DNA of 64,000 nt from Trematomus loennbergii. Taxonomy: Eukaryota; Chordata; Actinopteri; Perciformes; Nototheniidae. Below the pieces are notes generated by a model. The model was not told where the DNA came from, made no database searches, and saw only the letters and a program-made list of their open reading frames with translations. This document shows positions 22,622-35,690 of the stretch, piece after piece. Within the stretch, counting starts at the first letter, position 1. Every line of letters begins with the position of its first letter. The DNA lies in contig JAAOOA010000460.1 in the NCBI GenBank assembly GCA_012861695.1, forward strand, positions 256,001-320,000. Direction: 5' to 3'. The position numbers and the translations under genes are program-made.

Positions 22622-22668
22622 ACACCTCTCTTACCTCAGGATGTGTCCCAGCTGCCTTCAAACATGCC

Positions 22669-23271
22669 GTGGTTAAGCCACTCCTTAAAAAGAAAAATCT
22701 CGACCCCTCCATTCTCGCAAATTTTAGGCCCATCTCCCAGCTACCTTTTTTATCAAAAGCCCTGGAGCGAGTAGTCTACGCCCAGCTGCAGTCTTTTTTA
22801 ACCATCCATGGAATCCATGAAAAGTTTCAGTCTGGCTTCAAACCCATGCACAGCACTGAAACAGCCCTTTTAAGAGTTTTTAATGATCTGCTCCTAGCCG
22901 CCGACTCAGGTAGCCCAGCTGTCTTGGTGCTGTTAGACCTGACAGCTGCCTTTGACACTGTGGACCATAGCATCCTGCTGTCACGGCTTGAACAGTCCGC
23001 TGGCATCACAGGCTCTGCCCTTGCATGGTTCAGGTCCTACCTGACAGACCGTAGCTTCTCGGTACAGCTAGGTGCCTTCTCCTCTGCCAAAGCCCCTCTT
23101 ACCTGTGGGGTTCCCCAAGGCTCGATTCTGGGCCCCATCCTTTTTCTACTGTACATACTGCCCCTAGGTTCAATACTCACAAAACATAACATTCCCTTCC
23201 ACTGCTACGCCGACGATGTACAGATCTATCTGCCTCTCAAAGCAAATGTCACAACTCACTACAGCAGCTGA
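22669..23271 (+). pseudogene. L2 reverse transcriptase domain
   Basis: RT motifs appear in order: NFRPISQLPFLSKALERVVY (entry of the fingers), LLDLTAAFDTVDHSILLSRL (motif A), GVPQGSILGPILFLLYI (motif B) and FHCYADDVQIYLPL (motif C, YADD). All catalytic aspartates are present. The frame ends in a stop at 23,269-23,271, and the thumb continues in other frames at 23,271-23,958. Confidence 0.88.
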
Positions 23272-23958
23272 TGGACTGCTTAGCAGAGATAAAATCCTGG
23301 CTGAGCAAAAACTTCCTCAACCTCAACGAGAGCAAGACTGAGGTCATCTTTTTTGGACCGCAACCTCCAGCCTCTCCGGTTGATATTCTGGGCTCTATCA
23401 AAAAAAACATCCTCCCCTCGGTCATGAACCTTGGAGTGACCTTCACAGCACTTTTTTCGACAAGCAGGTCAGCACCGTAGTAAAATCCTGCTTTTTTAAA
23501 ATAAGACTATTGGCCAAAACCAAGTCGTATTTATCTTTTAAAGACTTAGAAAGGGTTATTAACGCCTTTGTAACCTCGAGACTGGACTATTGTAACGCTC
23601 TGTATGTGGGTATGGACCAGGCCTCAATTAAACGCTACAGCTAGTCCAAAACGCTGCTGCACGTTTGCTGACTGGCCACAAAAAGCGTGACCACATCACC
23701 CCTATTCTGGCCTCACTACACTGGCTTCCAGTTCGGTTCAGAATTGATTTTAAAATCCTTTTATTTGTTTTTAAAGCACTAAATGGGCTGGCTCCGGCCT
23801 ATATAGCTGAACTGCTCCAGCGCTACACCCCAGCCAGAGCTTTAAGGTCTGCTGACCAGCTGCTGCTGGTAGTGCCCAAGACCAGGCTAAAAACCGAGGG
23901 CACCGAGCCTTCGCAGCAGCTGGCCCTAGGCTCTGGAACACTCTGCCCCTCCATGTGA
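23272..23958 (+). pseudogene. L2 thumb and C-terminal fragments
   Basis: Pieces read EIKSWLSKNFLNLNESKTEV, then (from 23,665) MLTGHKKRDHITPILASLHW and FKILLFVFKALNGLAPAYIA, the usual L2 C-terminal sequence. Frame changes separate them. Confidence 0.75.
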
Positions 23959-24220
23959 GGTCGGCCCAGACCCTAGGGGTTTTTAAATCAACTAAAAACA
24001 CACTTCTTCTCTCTGGCTTTCTAGTTAGAGCGGAGCACGACTCCTGACTTTTCCGTGTGTTTTATTTTTATTTTGTTTTTAAGATATATCTGTTGTAATT
24101 TATTGTCGTTTATTGTGATTGTAGTAATGTGTTTTTATTACATGTACAGCACTTTGGCTCGACCAAAAATCGCTTTTAAATGTGCTATATAAATAAAACC
24201 TGATTTGATTTGATTTGATA

Positions 24221-24635
24221 CCCTCGCCCCCAGTACCTAACAGACCTCCTACATCCCTACACCCCCTCTCGGAGTCTGCGGTCCTCCGACACGGGCCTGC
24301 TCTCCATCCCCCGCTCTCGCCTTCGTACTGTGGGTGACAGGGCGTTCAGTGTTGCGGCCCCCACCCTCTGGAATGCACTTCCTCCTGAGATCCGGAACGC
24401 TGCCTCACTGGACATCTTCAAATCCTCACTAAAAACGCACCTGTTCACCCTGGCCTTCGGACCCCAGTCCTTTCCTGGTCCCATGGCCTTCGGACCCTAG
24501 TCCTTTCCTGGTCCCCTGGCTTCCTTTATTTTATTTTGTTCTTGTTTTGTTTTGTTCACTCCTCATTGTCTGTTTTCTTTTGTCTCCACCATGTACAGCG
24601 ACCTTGGGTCCCGTGAAAGGCGCTTTATAAATTCC

Positions 24636-24667
<32 letters not shown>
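24221..24667 (+). mobile_element. Outer L2-type LINE fragment, right part, with (TTA)n tail
   Basis: This continues the outer copy: SDTGLLSIPRSRLRTVGDRA, APTLWNALPPEIRNAASLDI, then GTGAAAGGCGCTTTATAAAT and a (TTA)n tail. Its sequence type differs from the inner L2, so two lineages are involved. Confidence 0.8.
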
Positions 24668-24668
<1 letters not shown>

Positions 24669-24971
24669 AAGCGTATGAAACCCAACATGATGGTAAAGTC
24701 ACGGGGTTCGTCACATGAGAGATGTTGTGTTCCCATAGAAACCGTCAGTAACTTGAGAACTGAAAGGCATTTTCTTTCCATTTGAATTATGTTAACATCA
24801 TTTATTTTTTTAAAAGCACCAAGAGTAATAATTTCTCTCTTTTTACAATCCATTAGTTATCGGGGAAAAGCAGAGAATCCCAAATAAAGTTTGAAATGAG
24901 TTAAAATAAAGATTTTCTTTTGTATTAAAAACTATTATTTCTGAATAAATGGTAAATCTATGTTGAAGGTT

Positions 24972-25580
24972 AAAGGCAAGGCAAGTTTATTCATACAGCA
25001 CTTTTCAACACAAGGCAATTCAAAGTTCACACAAATGAAAGACATGAAGAGCATTAAGAAACATATAAAATGACATTTAAAAACACTCATTTAAAATCAC
25101 AGGTACATGAATTAAAGTCACAGAGCAGTGTGAGAGACACACATCTGAAAGGTTGAGCTCTGACTCAACATTGCTCACTTTCTAGCAGAAATAGTTTTCT
25201 ATGACCTCACTTTCTTTCTACTTTCTTCTTTAACTTGTCCTTTAGTTATTTCAAGTGTTTCGTGCAACGAACCCCCTTTGGAAGATTCTAATCTGACCCC
25301 ACGGTACCTTTTAGAAACTATTCCTCTTTTTAAATACACATTAGTTAAGTTTACCTTGTCTTTGTAGGACTTTTTTGGTGTCCTATGTGAACCAGGGTCT
25401 TGAAACCCTAACGGCACACGTAGGGTCTTTAACCCCAATAATAATAAGCCTGATTATATCAACTAAAAGCAGCAAAGAGGAAAGTCTTCTAGCTGGATTT
25501 CAAAGTAGTCTTCGTTGCAGCGGACCTGCAGGTTTCTGGAAGTTTGTTCCAGATGTTTGGAGCATCATAACTGAACGTTA
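24972..25580. repeat. Composite interspersed repeat
   Basis: It starts with AAGGCAAGGCAAGTTTATTC ... AAGGCAATTCAAAGTTCACA, related to 18,657. It ends with GGACCTGCAGGTTTCTGGAA and TTTGTTCCAGATGTTTGGAG, a motif common in fish genomes. The middle (about 25,185-25,470) looks unrelated and may be an insertion. No gene is seen. Confidence 0.55.
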
Positions 25581-28119
25581 AGAGATGTTTCAATGTTATA
25601 TCAAATAAAGTTATGTTTAGTACATTTTTATTTATTTTGAACATTGTTAATATGTTTTTTTAAAATGTGTATTTGTATTGTATGCCCTGTCAAAATAAAA
25701 CAATTAAGGAAAAAATCAGCAGATGAATACAAAATATAATATTTCTAATATCTTTTTAATGTTATACTAAAAGAGTATTTTTTATATTTTTACTTTTACT
25801 GAAACTGTTTTGATGGTTTAGAAGACTTTAAATAATTGAGCCTGTTCTTCTTCTGAATAAATCATGTCAAAGTTCAGCTGAAGGGTTAAAGTCACGGTTA
25901 GACATCATTATAACCAGAGACAGTCTGAGCTCCACCTGCTACTTAAAGATAACCAGATGACGCTCACAGATATTTAAATGTTCGTCTCGCTGTCGGTGTC
26001 TCACTCCTCTTCCTTCTCGCTCACAGCTTCAGCCATTTTCAAAGATCTTTCTTGAACTTAATTTCCTCAAGATTTCTCTTGAAAGTCCACATTTTGCTCA
26101 AATCAAGGAAATATTGTACTTTGTGTTTCACTATCTTATATAGAGTTTATAAAGTATAAGGTTCTGTTTATTAATTTACCAAAAAATGTAAATATTGTTA
26201 GAAATCCTTAAACATTTTCATTAGACTTTCACTTTTAATAAAGTATTCTTACAGTGTGGTATGAATATTTTTACTTAAGTAAAGGGCCTGATACTCCTTG
26301 GACCTCTGAGTGACAGTATATCAATGTGTTTATGTGCATGCTTTGTTTAGGTTAACGGATGTATGTGCAGTATTTGTTCAAATCATTGTAAACTGTAGAT
26401 TCATCATGGCTTGTATCAGACAACAGAACAAAAATAAATGTGTTGTTTAAAGTCTACTGTTTCATGTTTTGTAGTAGCCTTAGTGTAATACAGTTTTATT
26501 GAATAAGAATTGCATTTGATGATACTTCATAATAATATTTAAATATTACCTACATATTTATTAAATGAAAGATAAGAATAGCAAGTAAAATAACCTGAAG
26601 ATTTGTAATAAGATGCAAATGTAATCTTAAGTAACATCTACTATACAATAGAAAATAAAATGTACTTACAAAAACTGAGTGTGACAGTAAAGTTTACTTA
26701 AGTGCCTTTAGTAACAAACACTTCTTAACTGTAAGTAGAAGCTACTTGAAATATACGTTTACTTAGGTTTTCTGAGTGCGTTTTCTAGTAAATCTTACTC
26801 CCCTATTTTTTCAGTGTACACAGTTATTAACGGCATGTATATATATATTGCACATAGTTGGTTGGTATTTAACAGCAAGGGGTGTTATAGTCGGCGGGGG
26901 GGGGGTCTACTAGGGGCTGGTTGTATAGTCTGACGCTGAAAGGATATGCAGAAGTATAAAGCAGACTAAGGAAATACTCAAGTTAAGTCATGTGAAAATA
27001 GGACCTTTGAAACCTTGAAACCTTTATTATTGGCTGTTTGAGTAATAATGTAGAAAGTATGAAATATAAATGTCTCATCAAGACATCACGAGTCGAGCTG
27101 AGCGTTGAGTTTAGAGATAAAGAGCTAACTGGAACTCCCTAAAACAGAAACTAAATACTTTCAGCTTCACCTCCACTGCAGACCTACATGAGGGGGGGGG
27201 GGGGTATTCAATCACATGTCTACAAAGTACATTTCAGACAGGATACAAGGTGTTTACAGTTTTAATCTTGAGATATGAAAATAGAACAAATGATATACAG
27301 AACTTCATAATAAAGTAAATACAACATATATCACTGCAATACATGACACAGTGCAGAGCAAGCTGTGTTTCAGTTTTAAGCACACTCACTTTCTGTTCTC
27401 AAAGGAAAGTGCAATTTATTATCATCTGACATTTATTTGATTCATTATCTGTGAATGCTCTGATTCAAATTCAATCAGTTATCATTGAATCAACTTCTTA
27501 TCGACTTCTTTAGTATAGTTTTTAACCCTTTACCACTTTCATGTTAAACAGTGTTTGGTTTGATTTCATTATTTCATGTAAATCTACTTGTAGAAATACA
27601 TAAACATTTCAAAGTCTTATTCAAGACAATCATTTACACATTTACTCAGACATTTCCTGATGCATATTTTAAAAGTGTATTAGTATAGTAGAGATATACT
27701 GGAGATATTAGCTGCAAATACTTAACCTGAAGCAGACTATATCTCTGGAGCTATAAGTAAAAACAAAGCACACGTGAATATATCACCAAAATGATAGATA
27801 CACATTTACTGCAATAAATTGTCTTCAAAGTAACAGTGCTTATACTTAAATCAAATGTAGTACTATTACTTTATTAAAACAACTTAAATAAAATGTATTT
27901 GAAGTACAATTCAGTAAAAGTCTGAAATGTTAATTTCCCTTAATATAAATAAAGAAACATAACATTTAATTAAGGCTAATATTTTAGCACTCTTTCTGTC
28001 AACTGAAATAGAAACTGAACCACATTTGGTGTAACCCTCAATCCAACTGGGTGTTTGTGTATCAAGAGGGTAGTAAGCCCCTCTACCGCGTCAAGGTAGT
28101 GATTCATGGAGGAGATCAT
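25581..28119. other. AT-rich intergenic DNA, no gene recognised
   Basis: No open frame with domain resemblance or exon-like borders is visible. Short G runs lie at about 26,896 and 27,192. The CCTTGAAACCTTTATTATTG type sequence near 27,015 could be repeat-derived. Confidence 0.5.
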
Positions 28120-29208
28120 TTAGTTTAGAAGCAGGGATGGAGAACAGTCAGGTGTAAAGAGGTCTGTGATATGTCCGGTGTTCTCTTTGTGTACGAATCT
28201 CTTCACCTTAGCTCTTTTAGATTTTACAAGAATCCCACCAGCAGCAGCACCAGCAGCGAGACAAACCCCGCCCCAGTCGCAGTGCAGCTTGTCCACTTTG
28301 TGGCTGTCCATCCCCAGAACCTGAGGACAGAAACAGAGAGCAGTGAGGAAATGACTGGACCTCATGTTGGAGAACAGCTGATCATGAAGGTGATGAAGAA
28401 CAGAATCTGTTTCCTCTCCAGTCTCATGTCAGACATTATCTACCGATCACAGAGCATCAACATCATCTTTAAACATGCCATGGAGGAACTCTTCAGGAGA
28501 AACACCAGACTCACCTTCAGAGACTTCAGATGGACGGAGCGCACAAACTCTCTCTTGTCTCCCACGTCTCTCCTCCTGCGATTATTGGAGTGAGTTATAA
28601 CCTCACATGGTACGTTCCTGTGTCGTTGGTGTTGACGTTCTTCAGGAGAACAGAACATTTCCGTTCTTCATCTCTGGATCTTTCAGCTCAACACGACCTC
28701 GATAACGTAGATCCTGGAAGCTTTCCATCAGCTCGTTATCTGAAGTAGAAGACGTACTGCTCAGCCAGGTCTGCTCCACTCTAACACAGTGATGGCAGCA
28801 TTTGTGGGACTGTTGCACTGAAGAGTGACGTCTTCTCCAGGCTTTGCCTTCATCTCTTATAAATGTGGAAAAACCGAAAAGCAAAAGTCAGTTATTTCAT
28901 TGTGAGCCGTTTGTATATTCAAGGACTGTTGCAAGCAGGCAACATCAGATACAAAAAGGTTTACAAAAATAGAAATGCCACTAAAGACTTGGGTTTTGTT
29001 ATTATTATCATTTTATTATTCCCCCTTAAGCGGGGTGTCCATCTATCAAGTGGAAGTCTGATGGAGAGGCTTTGCTGGAAAATCCAGATTCCTCAAGGCT
29101 GGAGGAATGACCGGATCCAGAGTCAAAACTCTGCACATACATCATTCAGCAGGCACAGTGAAGCTCCAACATCAACTGACGAACAAGTAATACTTTGAGA
29201 TGCAAAAG

Positions 29209-29212
<4 letters not shown>

Positions 29213-29258
<46 letters not shown>
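29213..29258. repeat. (TG)n microsatellite
   Basis: A pure TG run within intron 1 of the V-type Ig gene. Confidence 0.95.
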
Positions 29259-29263
<5 letters not shown>

Positions 29264-29764
29264 GTCTCTTTAATCAATTTTTTCAACTCGAGCGTCAAAT
29301 TTGCGTCACCCGTTCTCGCGGTAGCCAATCAGCAGTGAGGATCACAGCCACTGACGTTGAATCAGAAAACCAAACCATCAGCATTAATTCATGGTTTTTA
29401 CTAACCGGTATGTGTTACTTCGGTATCATTTTGAAACGTGTATTACAATTAAATCACGGTAAAATATGTTAATTTGGTTGTAGTTGGTTTTGCCACAATA
29501 TTTGTATATAAGCCCCGCCCCCTCTCCAGCGCGTCCTGTTTGAATGACAGAGTAAACACAGCTGACAGCAGCATTGAAACGCGATTAGAGCGATGAGAAT
29601 ATTCGCATCGCGTCCGTTGTGAACGCAGCATAATGCAGTTCAGAAACCAGACCACTGCTCTGACGCTTTAAAAAGCAACTTCGAGATTCTAACAGTGTGA
29701 GGGGCAAAAAGACCATGGTGGCCGTATGACGTACAATTATTTGTGGGGCATAACGGCCTGACCG

Positions 29765-30085
<321 letters not shown>

Positions 30086-30489
30086 CTCCTGCAGCCACAG
30101 AGCCAATGATCCACAGGAACATGAACAGCCCTACATGTTGCGCAGATGTTAAGCCGCCATGAGAGCAGCTGCTGATGTTAACTGGTCTGACTGTTCTTCT
30201 TCTTCTCTCGGTTTTTGGTAGACGGTCTGACTCTTCCGGTAAAACTTTAGCTGTCTCTTTATACTTAAATAAGGGAGGAGAAGGAGCAGGAGGAGGATCT
30301 ATGGTCACATGACTTACAAGAACAAGGCTGGATTTCCTGGAAAGATCAATAGGGTCTAGCTGCGGCCGCGGCCAGTACACGACACTACACGACACGCCCC
30401 CTACACGACACGCCCACCTGGCACGACACTACGGTGGCTGAGAGACATTACCGTACATGGCAGATTAAAAGCGAATTGACGACACTTAT

Positions 30490-31640
30490 TATTATTGAGA
30501 TCGTACATGGCAGATTAAAAACGAATTGCAAATGTTATTGTAGCATTTTAAGCAACTATTAGGCAAATAAATTAATAATCTAGTCTATCCGTTTGAGACA
30601 CAACAGTATAACTTTCAACCCAAATCATTTGTCAACAAACGGTGGTTTAGTAAACTTTTTTTTAATATATAAAATAGGTATTAATGAGATAATCTATTGA
30701 TTATGTTTGTCTAACTGCTACACATGTATTTTATACATACATGTAGATATTTGTGAACATCTAAATATAGTTGTTAAAGGTTTTAAGATATACATAATCA
30801 CATCATGGGGTCATTAAGGAACAAATTAGGAGGGCCAGTCAGGCCACTAATGAGCTCAATCATTCACATGTATTATTATTACTTTATAAATTAAAAGTAC
30901 TAGGGGTCTATTACAAAACCTTTGAAGGAATCACATCAATTAAAATAAATGTATGGCAAGTATGATCAAATTAACATAATGTCAAGATATAGCCAATAGA
31001 CAATCAACATGCTTGGAATATAAAGGAAGAAGAACAATAAACAGATGAACATTTAGGTTTTATGTGTAAATTGTGAACAAACCATCTTAATACATCTGGC
31101 AGTCTAAGACAGCAAACTAAGCTTCTTTAACTGCTGCTAGAACACTGTTTTACCATGGGGTATTTCTAACAAGACCAAAAAGATATACAAGCTTCCAAAA
31201 CAGAAGAAACCAACTCAATACAGTATTTTAATTTCCTTCAAAACGACAAAAGCACTAATAAAAACCAAATAACACATAAAGGAAAGTAATTGAAGTGGTG
31301 GTTGCCTGTTGTAAATACCTTGGTATCTGGCTTGATGATTGTCTCTTCTCTTGCGTTCGGTCATACCCCCCTTCCCATACTATTATCGGTCAAAATTGGC
31401 CGGTGTGTTTTGCACAGTGATATTTCTGGAACCTCTTATCCCATTTTGATGGTTGACATCTCATTTGAACCCAAGCCAGAATGACAGCAGGGGTGAATTT
31501 CATTTTATAATTTTGCAATAAGTCAAAGATATGTTTACTGTATATTATAAAAATGCTTTGTCATGTAGGCATACTGGAGATGGGAAGGCTTTAGTCAGTG
31601 TTGTAGCTGAGATTCTTACCGTTCCAATGATGTATTAATA
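30490..31640. other. AT-rich interior of the 5-kb element
   Basis: No gene is recognised. A second short copy of GTACATGGCAGATTAAAAAC lies at 30,504, repeating part of the terminal sequence. Confidence 0.45.
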
Positions 31641-31698
31641 ATAACTTGGATTTATATAGCGCCTTTCATGAGACCCAAGGTCGCTTTAAAAAGAACAG
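31640..31698 (-). repeat. Interspersed repeat, part split by a nested element
   Basis: AACTTGGATTTATATAGCGC then CTTTCATGAGACCCAAGGTC is a common fish repeat. It continues at 33,910-34,170 (minus-strand frame GSPTLWNALPAEICNIPTLD) after the nested element. Confidence 0.6.
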
Positions 31699-33909
31699 GG
31701 GCCTCATTTATAAAGGGATAGACGCTCAAAAAATGGCGTACGCCAGTTTCTACGCAATGTTTGCGATTTATAAAATACTAACTTGACGGGAAAATGTGCG
31801 GTTCTCCACGCAAACTCTAACCCATGCGTACGCACTAAGCACACAAACGGGAGAGACGAGAAACTGCGACACCGTTGGCAGAAGGAAGAATGGAGAGAAA
31901 TATGTGGAAATAATACCATAAATAAAATGTTACCTCTCATTTATCAAATATGAAGAATTCATTTTCAAACATTGATTAAAGCCAATCTTAAAATGATGAA
32001 ACAAACGCCTGTTTGAGACTCCTCAGTGCACACAAAAACATAACTTGGAGAAATAAATAAATACGGATATGCTATTTAAAACCACCTCGAATATGTTGTG
32101 TTAATGTTATGAAATGTTTTCTCATAAATGATGCGGTAAGCAGGAGGACAGAATTACGTCTAAACTGACGCCGTTTTGGCATTTCTATAGGTTGTAGATA
32201 CGAGCATGGTTTTATATACTATCACGTTTAATCGTGTTTTATGACGTTTGCCAAGACTTGATAAGTCGCTCGTAAAACACAGGAGGTATGGAACTAAGAA
32301 CACCATATGTGGTAAACAGCTAATATAACACAACACATTGTATTTCCTGGTGGATTATGGGTATATAGTTGCTGATCGACAGCTGGAACACAAACCACCA
32401 AATATCAGTGGCGTTTTCTCCCGGAGGCCAAGGGAAGCGGCTTCCCCTGTTTTTTTTCGGATTGTAGTTATAATTTAAATAAATAAATAAAAACACTTTG
32501 TTTTGTTTCGATAATTCTCCTTTGCTGTGTGTTGCTGCCGGCCCGTCTCTCCCCCACTCTCATTGAGTATTTTACAAAGATGAAACAAACAACGCCCCTC
32601 TAGATGTTTGGTGAAACAGTAGATTGCATTCACTGTTGCGAGAGGAGGCCAGTCAGATTGGGCTTCCCTTGGTGAAAAAAATGGAGGATTGACCAATCAA
32701 TGAGGCCCACGTGATGCCCCTGCCAACCTGTGATTGGTCAGGGCCATGCCAAGGGAAGCCAGCCGCCTCTGGCTTCCCTTCAGAGGCGGCTGGCGATTTC
32801 ACCTGAATAATGAGATTGTTTATATTTTTTAGTTACTTTTGGACTACGGACTGAGCTAATTACAGAGACGAGGACTGTTGCTGCACTTGCCGTGTGTTAG
32901 AAAGGGAAGGGAAGAGAAGGTGGACTATCGCATGCAAATGTTTCAGTACATAATTGTTTTTGAATTCATGTGTTTTCATACACGCCTACCGATACTTTGA
33001 TGTGTACATAAAACTTTAAAGGTCTCCTGATTTACTTTGTGAATGAATGCACTGCGCATTGAGCGGCTGGTATATGCATTTGGGGGGGGGTGTGTATGCA
33101 TAAATGAATAAGAAAATGCTTAAATTAATAAAACGAGAGTTTCGGCTGGAGAGTGCGTGCGGACCTGTCGGTTAGATAACAGGCGTGTGCAAGTCCTGCA
33201 TCTGTGTGATACAAATGTGTGTAAAATGATACCGGGGCGCTGTAATCACTCATCTGGTTACGTTATTGACCACCCCCCCAACCAACCCAAAAAAATGGGC
33301 TTCCCCTACATTTTTCCCACGCCACGCTACTGCCAAATCAACAAAATAATTCAGATCCAGTCGTCATGACTCCACTCCGGAGGGATTCCCCGATCATTTC
33401 TTACAGTTTCTCATCGAGGGGGGGTCTCCTGTCCCCGGGACAAACACATTGACTGAGGAAGGTTTATGTGTATTTTTTTTGTCATTAACTTTTTTCGGAC
33501 CACTTATTTATTTATTTTGGTGACGATCCGACCTCCATGCTGCTACTCTGGTTCAAACTGCATCCACCAAACAATATCATTTATCTCCACCTCCCCACAA
33601 TAACCAAATCTGACACGTGTGAGATGTCTTTTTAGCTGTTCGGTCGTCATTTCCTGCGATCTTCTTCAGTCAGTCAGTCAGAATGAATGGGCGTTTCTTT
33701 GACTATTTATAGGCAAATATGGGCTTACGAGTCGATTGTGATTTATAAATGGAAACAGGCGTAGGAAGTGCCGTACGCACTTCCCTCGCCGGTACGCAAT
33801 GTTTTGTGATTGGAAAATGGCGGAACATTTCTGTACCTATTTTTGTGCTTTGTACTACGTAAGCAACCTTCCCACGTCAATCCTATGCAAGGCGTTATAA
33901 ATGAGGCCC
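31699..33909. mobile_element. Nested inverted-repeat DNA transposon with 3-bp flank duplication
   Basis: The ends GGGCCTCATTTATAA (31,699) and TTATAAATGAGGCCC (ending 33,909) are perfect inverted repeats of 15 bp, flanked by CAG on both sides. Subterminal regions on both sides share GTACGCA motifs. A 3-bp duplication would fit PIF/Harbinger-like elements, although their usual target is TWA; the superfamily is left open. No transposase is seen. Confidence 0.65.
32406..32790. repeat. Inverted partner of 35,455-35,690 (AAGGGAAGCC repeat)
   Basis: CAGTGGCGTTTTCTCC, GGAGGCCAAGGGAAGC and TGTGTGTTGCTGCCGGCCCG recur in reverse at about 35,455-35,690, where GGAGAAACGCCACTG is the mirrored end. The right part contains GGCTTCCCTT/AAGGGAAGCC stems. 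Probably a MITE present in two inverted copies. Confidence 0.65.
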
Positions 33910-34170
33910 CAGGAGTAGAAACAAACTTAACAAAAGGAAGTCAGACGAACAGTTAGACAGACAAAACAATAGATTTGGGCCAAAGACCTTGGCAGACTTG
34001 AGGGCCCTTTTGAAGGCGTCAAGCGTGGGGATGTTGCAGATCTCCGCAGGGAGAGCGTTCCAGAGAGTGGGGCTGCCATACTGAAGGCTCTGTCCCCGAA
34101 GGATCACAGGTTGGTGCGGGGAGCCAGAGTCTGAAGACCGCAGGTTCCGGGGTAGGGCATGTGGGAATTG
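33910..34170 (-). repeat. Continuation of the split interspersed repeat
   Basis: It contains GATCTCCGCAGGGAGAGCGT and TCCAGAGAGTGGGGCTGCCA, typical of a widespread fish repeat. The open minus frame is short and not a host gene. Confidence 0.55.
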
Positions 34171-35300
34171 TATTGATTTGATACAAGCAAGCCAGTGTTT
34201 TCATTGTGTACTTTCAACTACAGTATATGGTCCGGCAAGTTCAGCATTCACTGCATTCACTGTGATGAATATACAATAAGACACTGATACCGTTTTCCTC
34301 ATGAACATTTATTGAACAGAACATCATGTGGAAAATCAGAGGGGCACAGACAGAGCTGGTCTGCTTAAAAAAAAAAAATAACCTTTAAATTGATCCCAAC
34401 AGTAAAATCAACATGATTTTAAATAAAATGTAAGCAGTCAGGATTGACCTGCAGGAGGTTAAGCCTATTTAAATTGGTAGAGCACATTTTGTGTCTTGAT
34501 ATCTTGTTGAAAAAAAAAAAAAGTTGAACTCCATCTGATTCAGCCAGCTCTACCCTTTTGGTTTGACATGTTATGCACAAAACAACCTCTAGATGTCACT
34601 GTGGTTCGAACAGAAAGCCCTTCAGCTAGTTTAAATCTTTATATATACAGTCTATGGTTTAAATGTCAGGCCTACAACATCATAGATATCTATGTACAGC
34701 ATGGCCACAAACCCCATCTAAAAACAGAGGCCTGATTGCATCCACCTGGGTTACTTGGCTCTACCCAATAACTATATATAATTTAACTTTAAACCACACT
34801 TAAAATAATAATAAATTATACATATGTGCATGTCAGTATAGCAGCTAATACATGTTTTTTTTTTTTAAAACATTCAAATGTGAAAGACACCTTCAATGAA
34901 TATTTAAAACTTACACAAAATCAGATTCTTGTAAAAATGCGAGTACATGCATTGTTCCATCTGTCAAGCTAAAATATATACATATATTTTAGCTCTTAGC
35001 TTGACATGCTAACTGAACGAGCATGTTCAGTTAGCATATATGCTAACTGAACGTCGAGCATGTCAAGCTAAGAGCTAAGATATATATATTATATATATGT
35101 ATTCCATTCCTTTACATTTAATATTTAAAATACAAATTAGCAAAATAAACACAATTACACTGCGCTAAACAGCACATCGACAAACAAACGAGAACCTAAA
35201 TAGTATGTAATTATATCTAAAACCACAATACGTTAATTACCTGTACTCGGTGCGCCATATTGTTTGTCTGTTCTCTGTAAAACCTCATGTCTCCTTAAAT
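34171..35300. other. AT-rich interior of the 5-kb element, with fold-back
   Basis: No gene is recognised. The block contains a strong fold-back at 34,965-35,085 (listed separately). Confidence 0.45.
34965..35085. repeat. Compound fold-back
   Basis: TAGCTCTTAGCTTGACATGC (34,990-35,009) pairs with its reverse complement at 35,058-35,077. Between them, GCTAACTGAAC and GTTCAGTTAGC form smaller competing stems, and AGCTAAAATATATA / TATATTTTAGCT forms another to the left. Confidence 0.85.
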
Positions 35301-35454
35301 ATCCTTGCGTCAGCGTCAGTGTCGTCATTCGCTTTAATCTGCCATGTACGGTAATGTCTCTCAGCCACCGTAGTGTCGTTAGGGGGCGTGTCGTGTAGTG
35401 TCGTGTACTAGCCGCGGCCGCAGCTAGACCATATTGGATCCGGCTGGCCTCCTC

Positions 35455-35690
35455 TCGCAACAGTGAATGCAATCTACTGTTTCACCATAACATATAGAGG
35501 GGCGCTGTTGTTTCACTCTTTGTAAAATACTCAATGAGAGTGGGTGAGAGACGGGCCGGCAGCAACACACAGCAAAGGAGAATTATCGAAACAAAACAAA
35601 GTGTTTTTATTTATTTATTTAATTATAAATACAATCCGAAAAACAGGGAAGCCTGGCTTCCCTTGGCCTCCGGAGAAACGCCACTGATCA
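35455..35690. repeat. Inverted partner of 32,406-32,660
   Basis: This is a reverse-orientation copy of the AAGGGAAGCC repeat. It lies just outside the right end of the 5-kb element. Confidence 0.65.

Larger units (their letters stand above)
21985..24220 (+). mobile_element. Inner L2-type LINE, 5'-truncated
   Basis: This copy lies inside another L2. It covers the linker between endonuclease and RT, the RT domain, the thumb and the C-terminal region, and ends in a TGATTTGATTTGATTTGATA tail preceded by AAATGTGCTATATAAATAAA. At least three frame breaks (near 22,621, 23,271 and 23,480) and a missing endonuclease mean it is inactive. Confidence 0.85.
30353..35430. mobile_element. 5-kb element with ~130-bp GC-rich inverted ends
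   Basis: The left end GGTCTAGCTGCGGCCGCGGC then AGTACACGACACTACACGAC and GTGGCTGAGAGACATTACCG then TACATGGCAGATTAAAAGCG is mirrored at 35,310-35,430. The left end has about 20 extra bases (an additional ACACGACACGCCC block). The interior is AT-rich with no transposase recognised, and it carries a further nested element. No clear target duplication was found, so the exact limits are uncertain. Confidence 0.65.
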
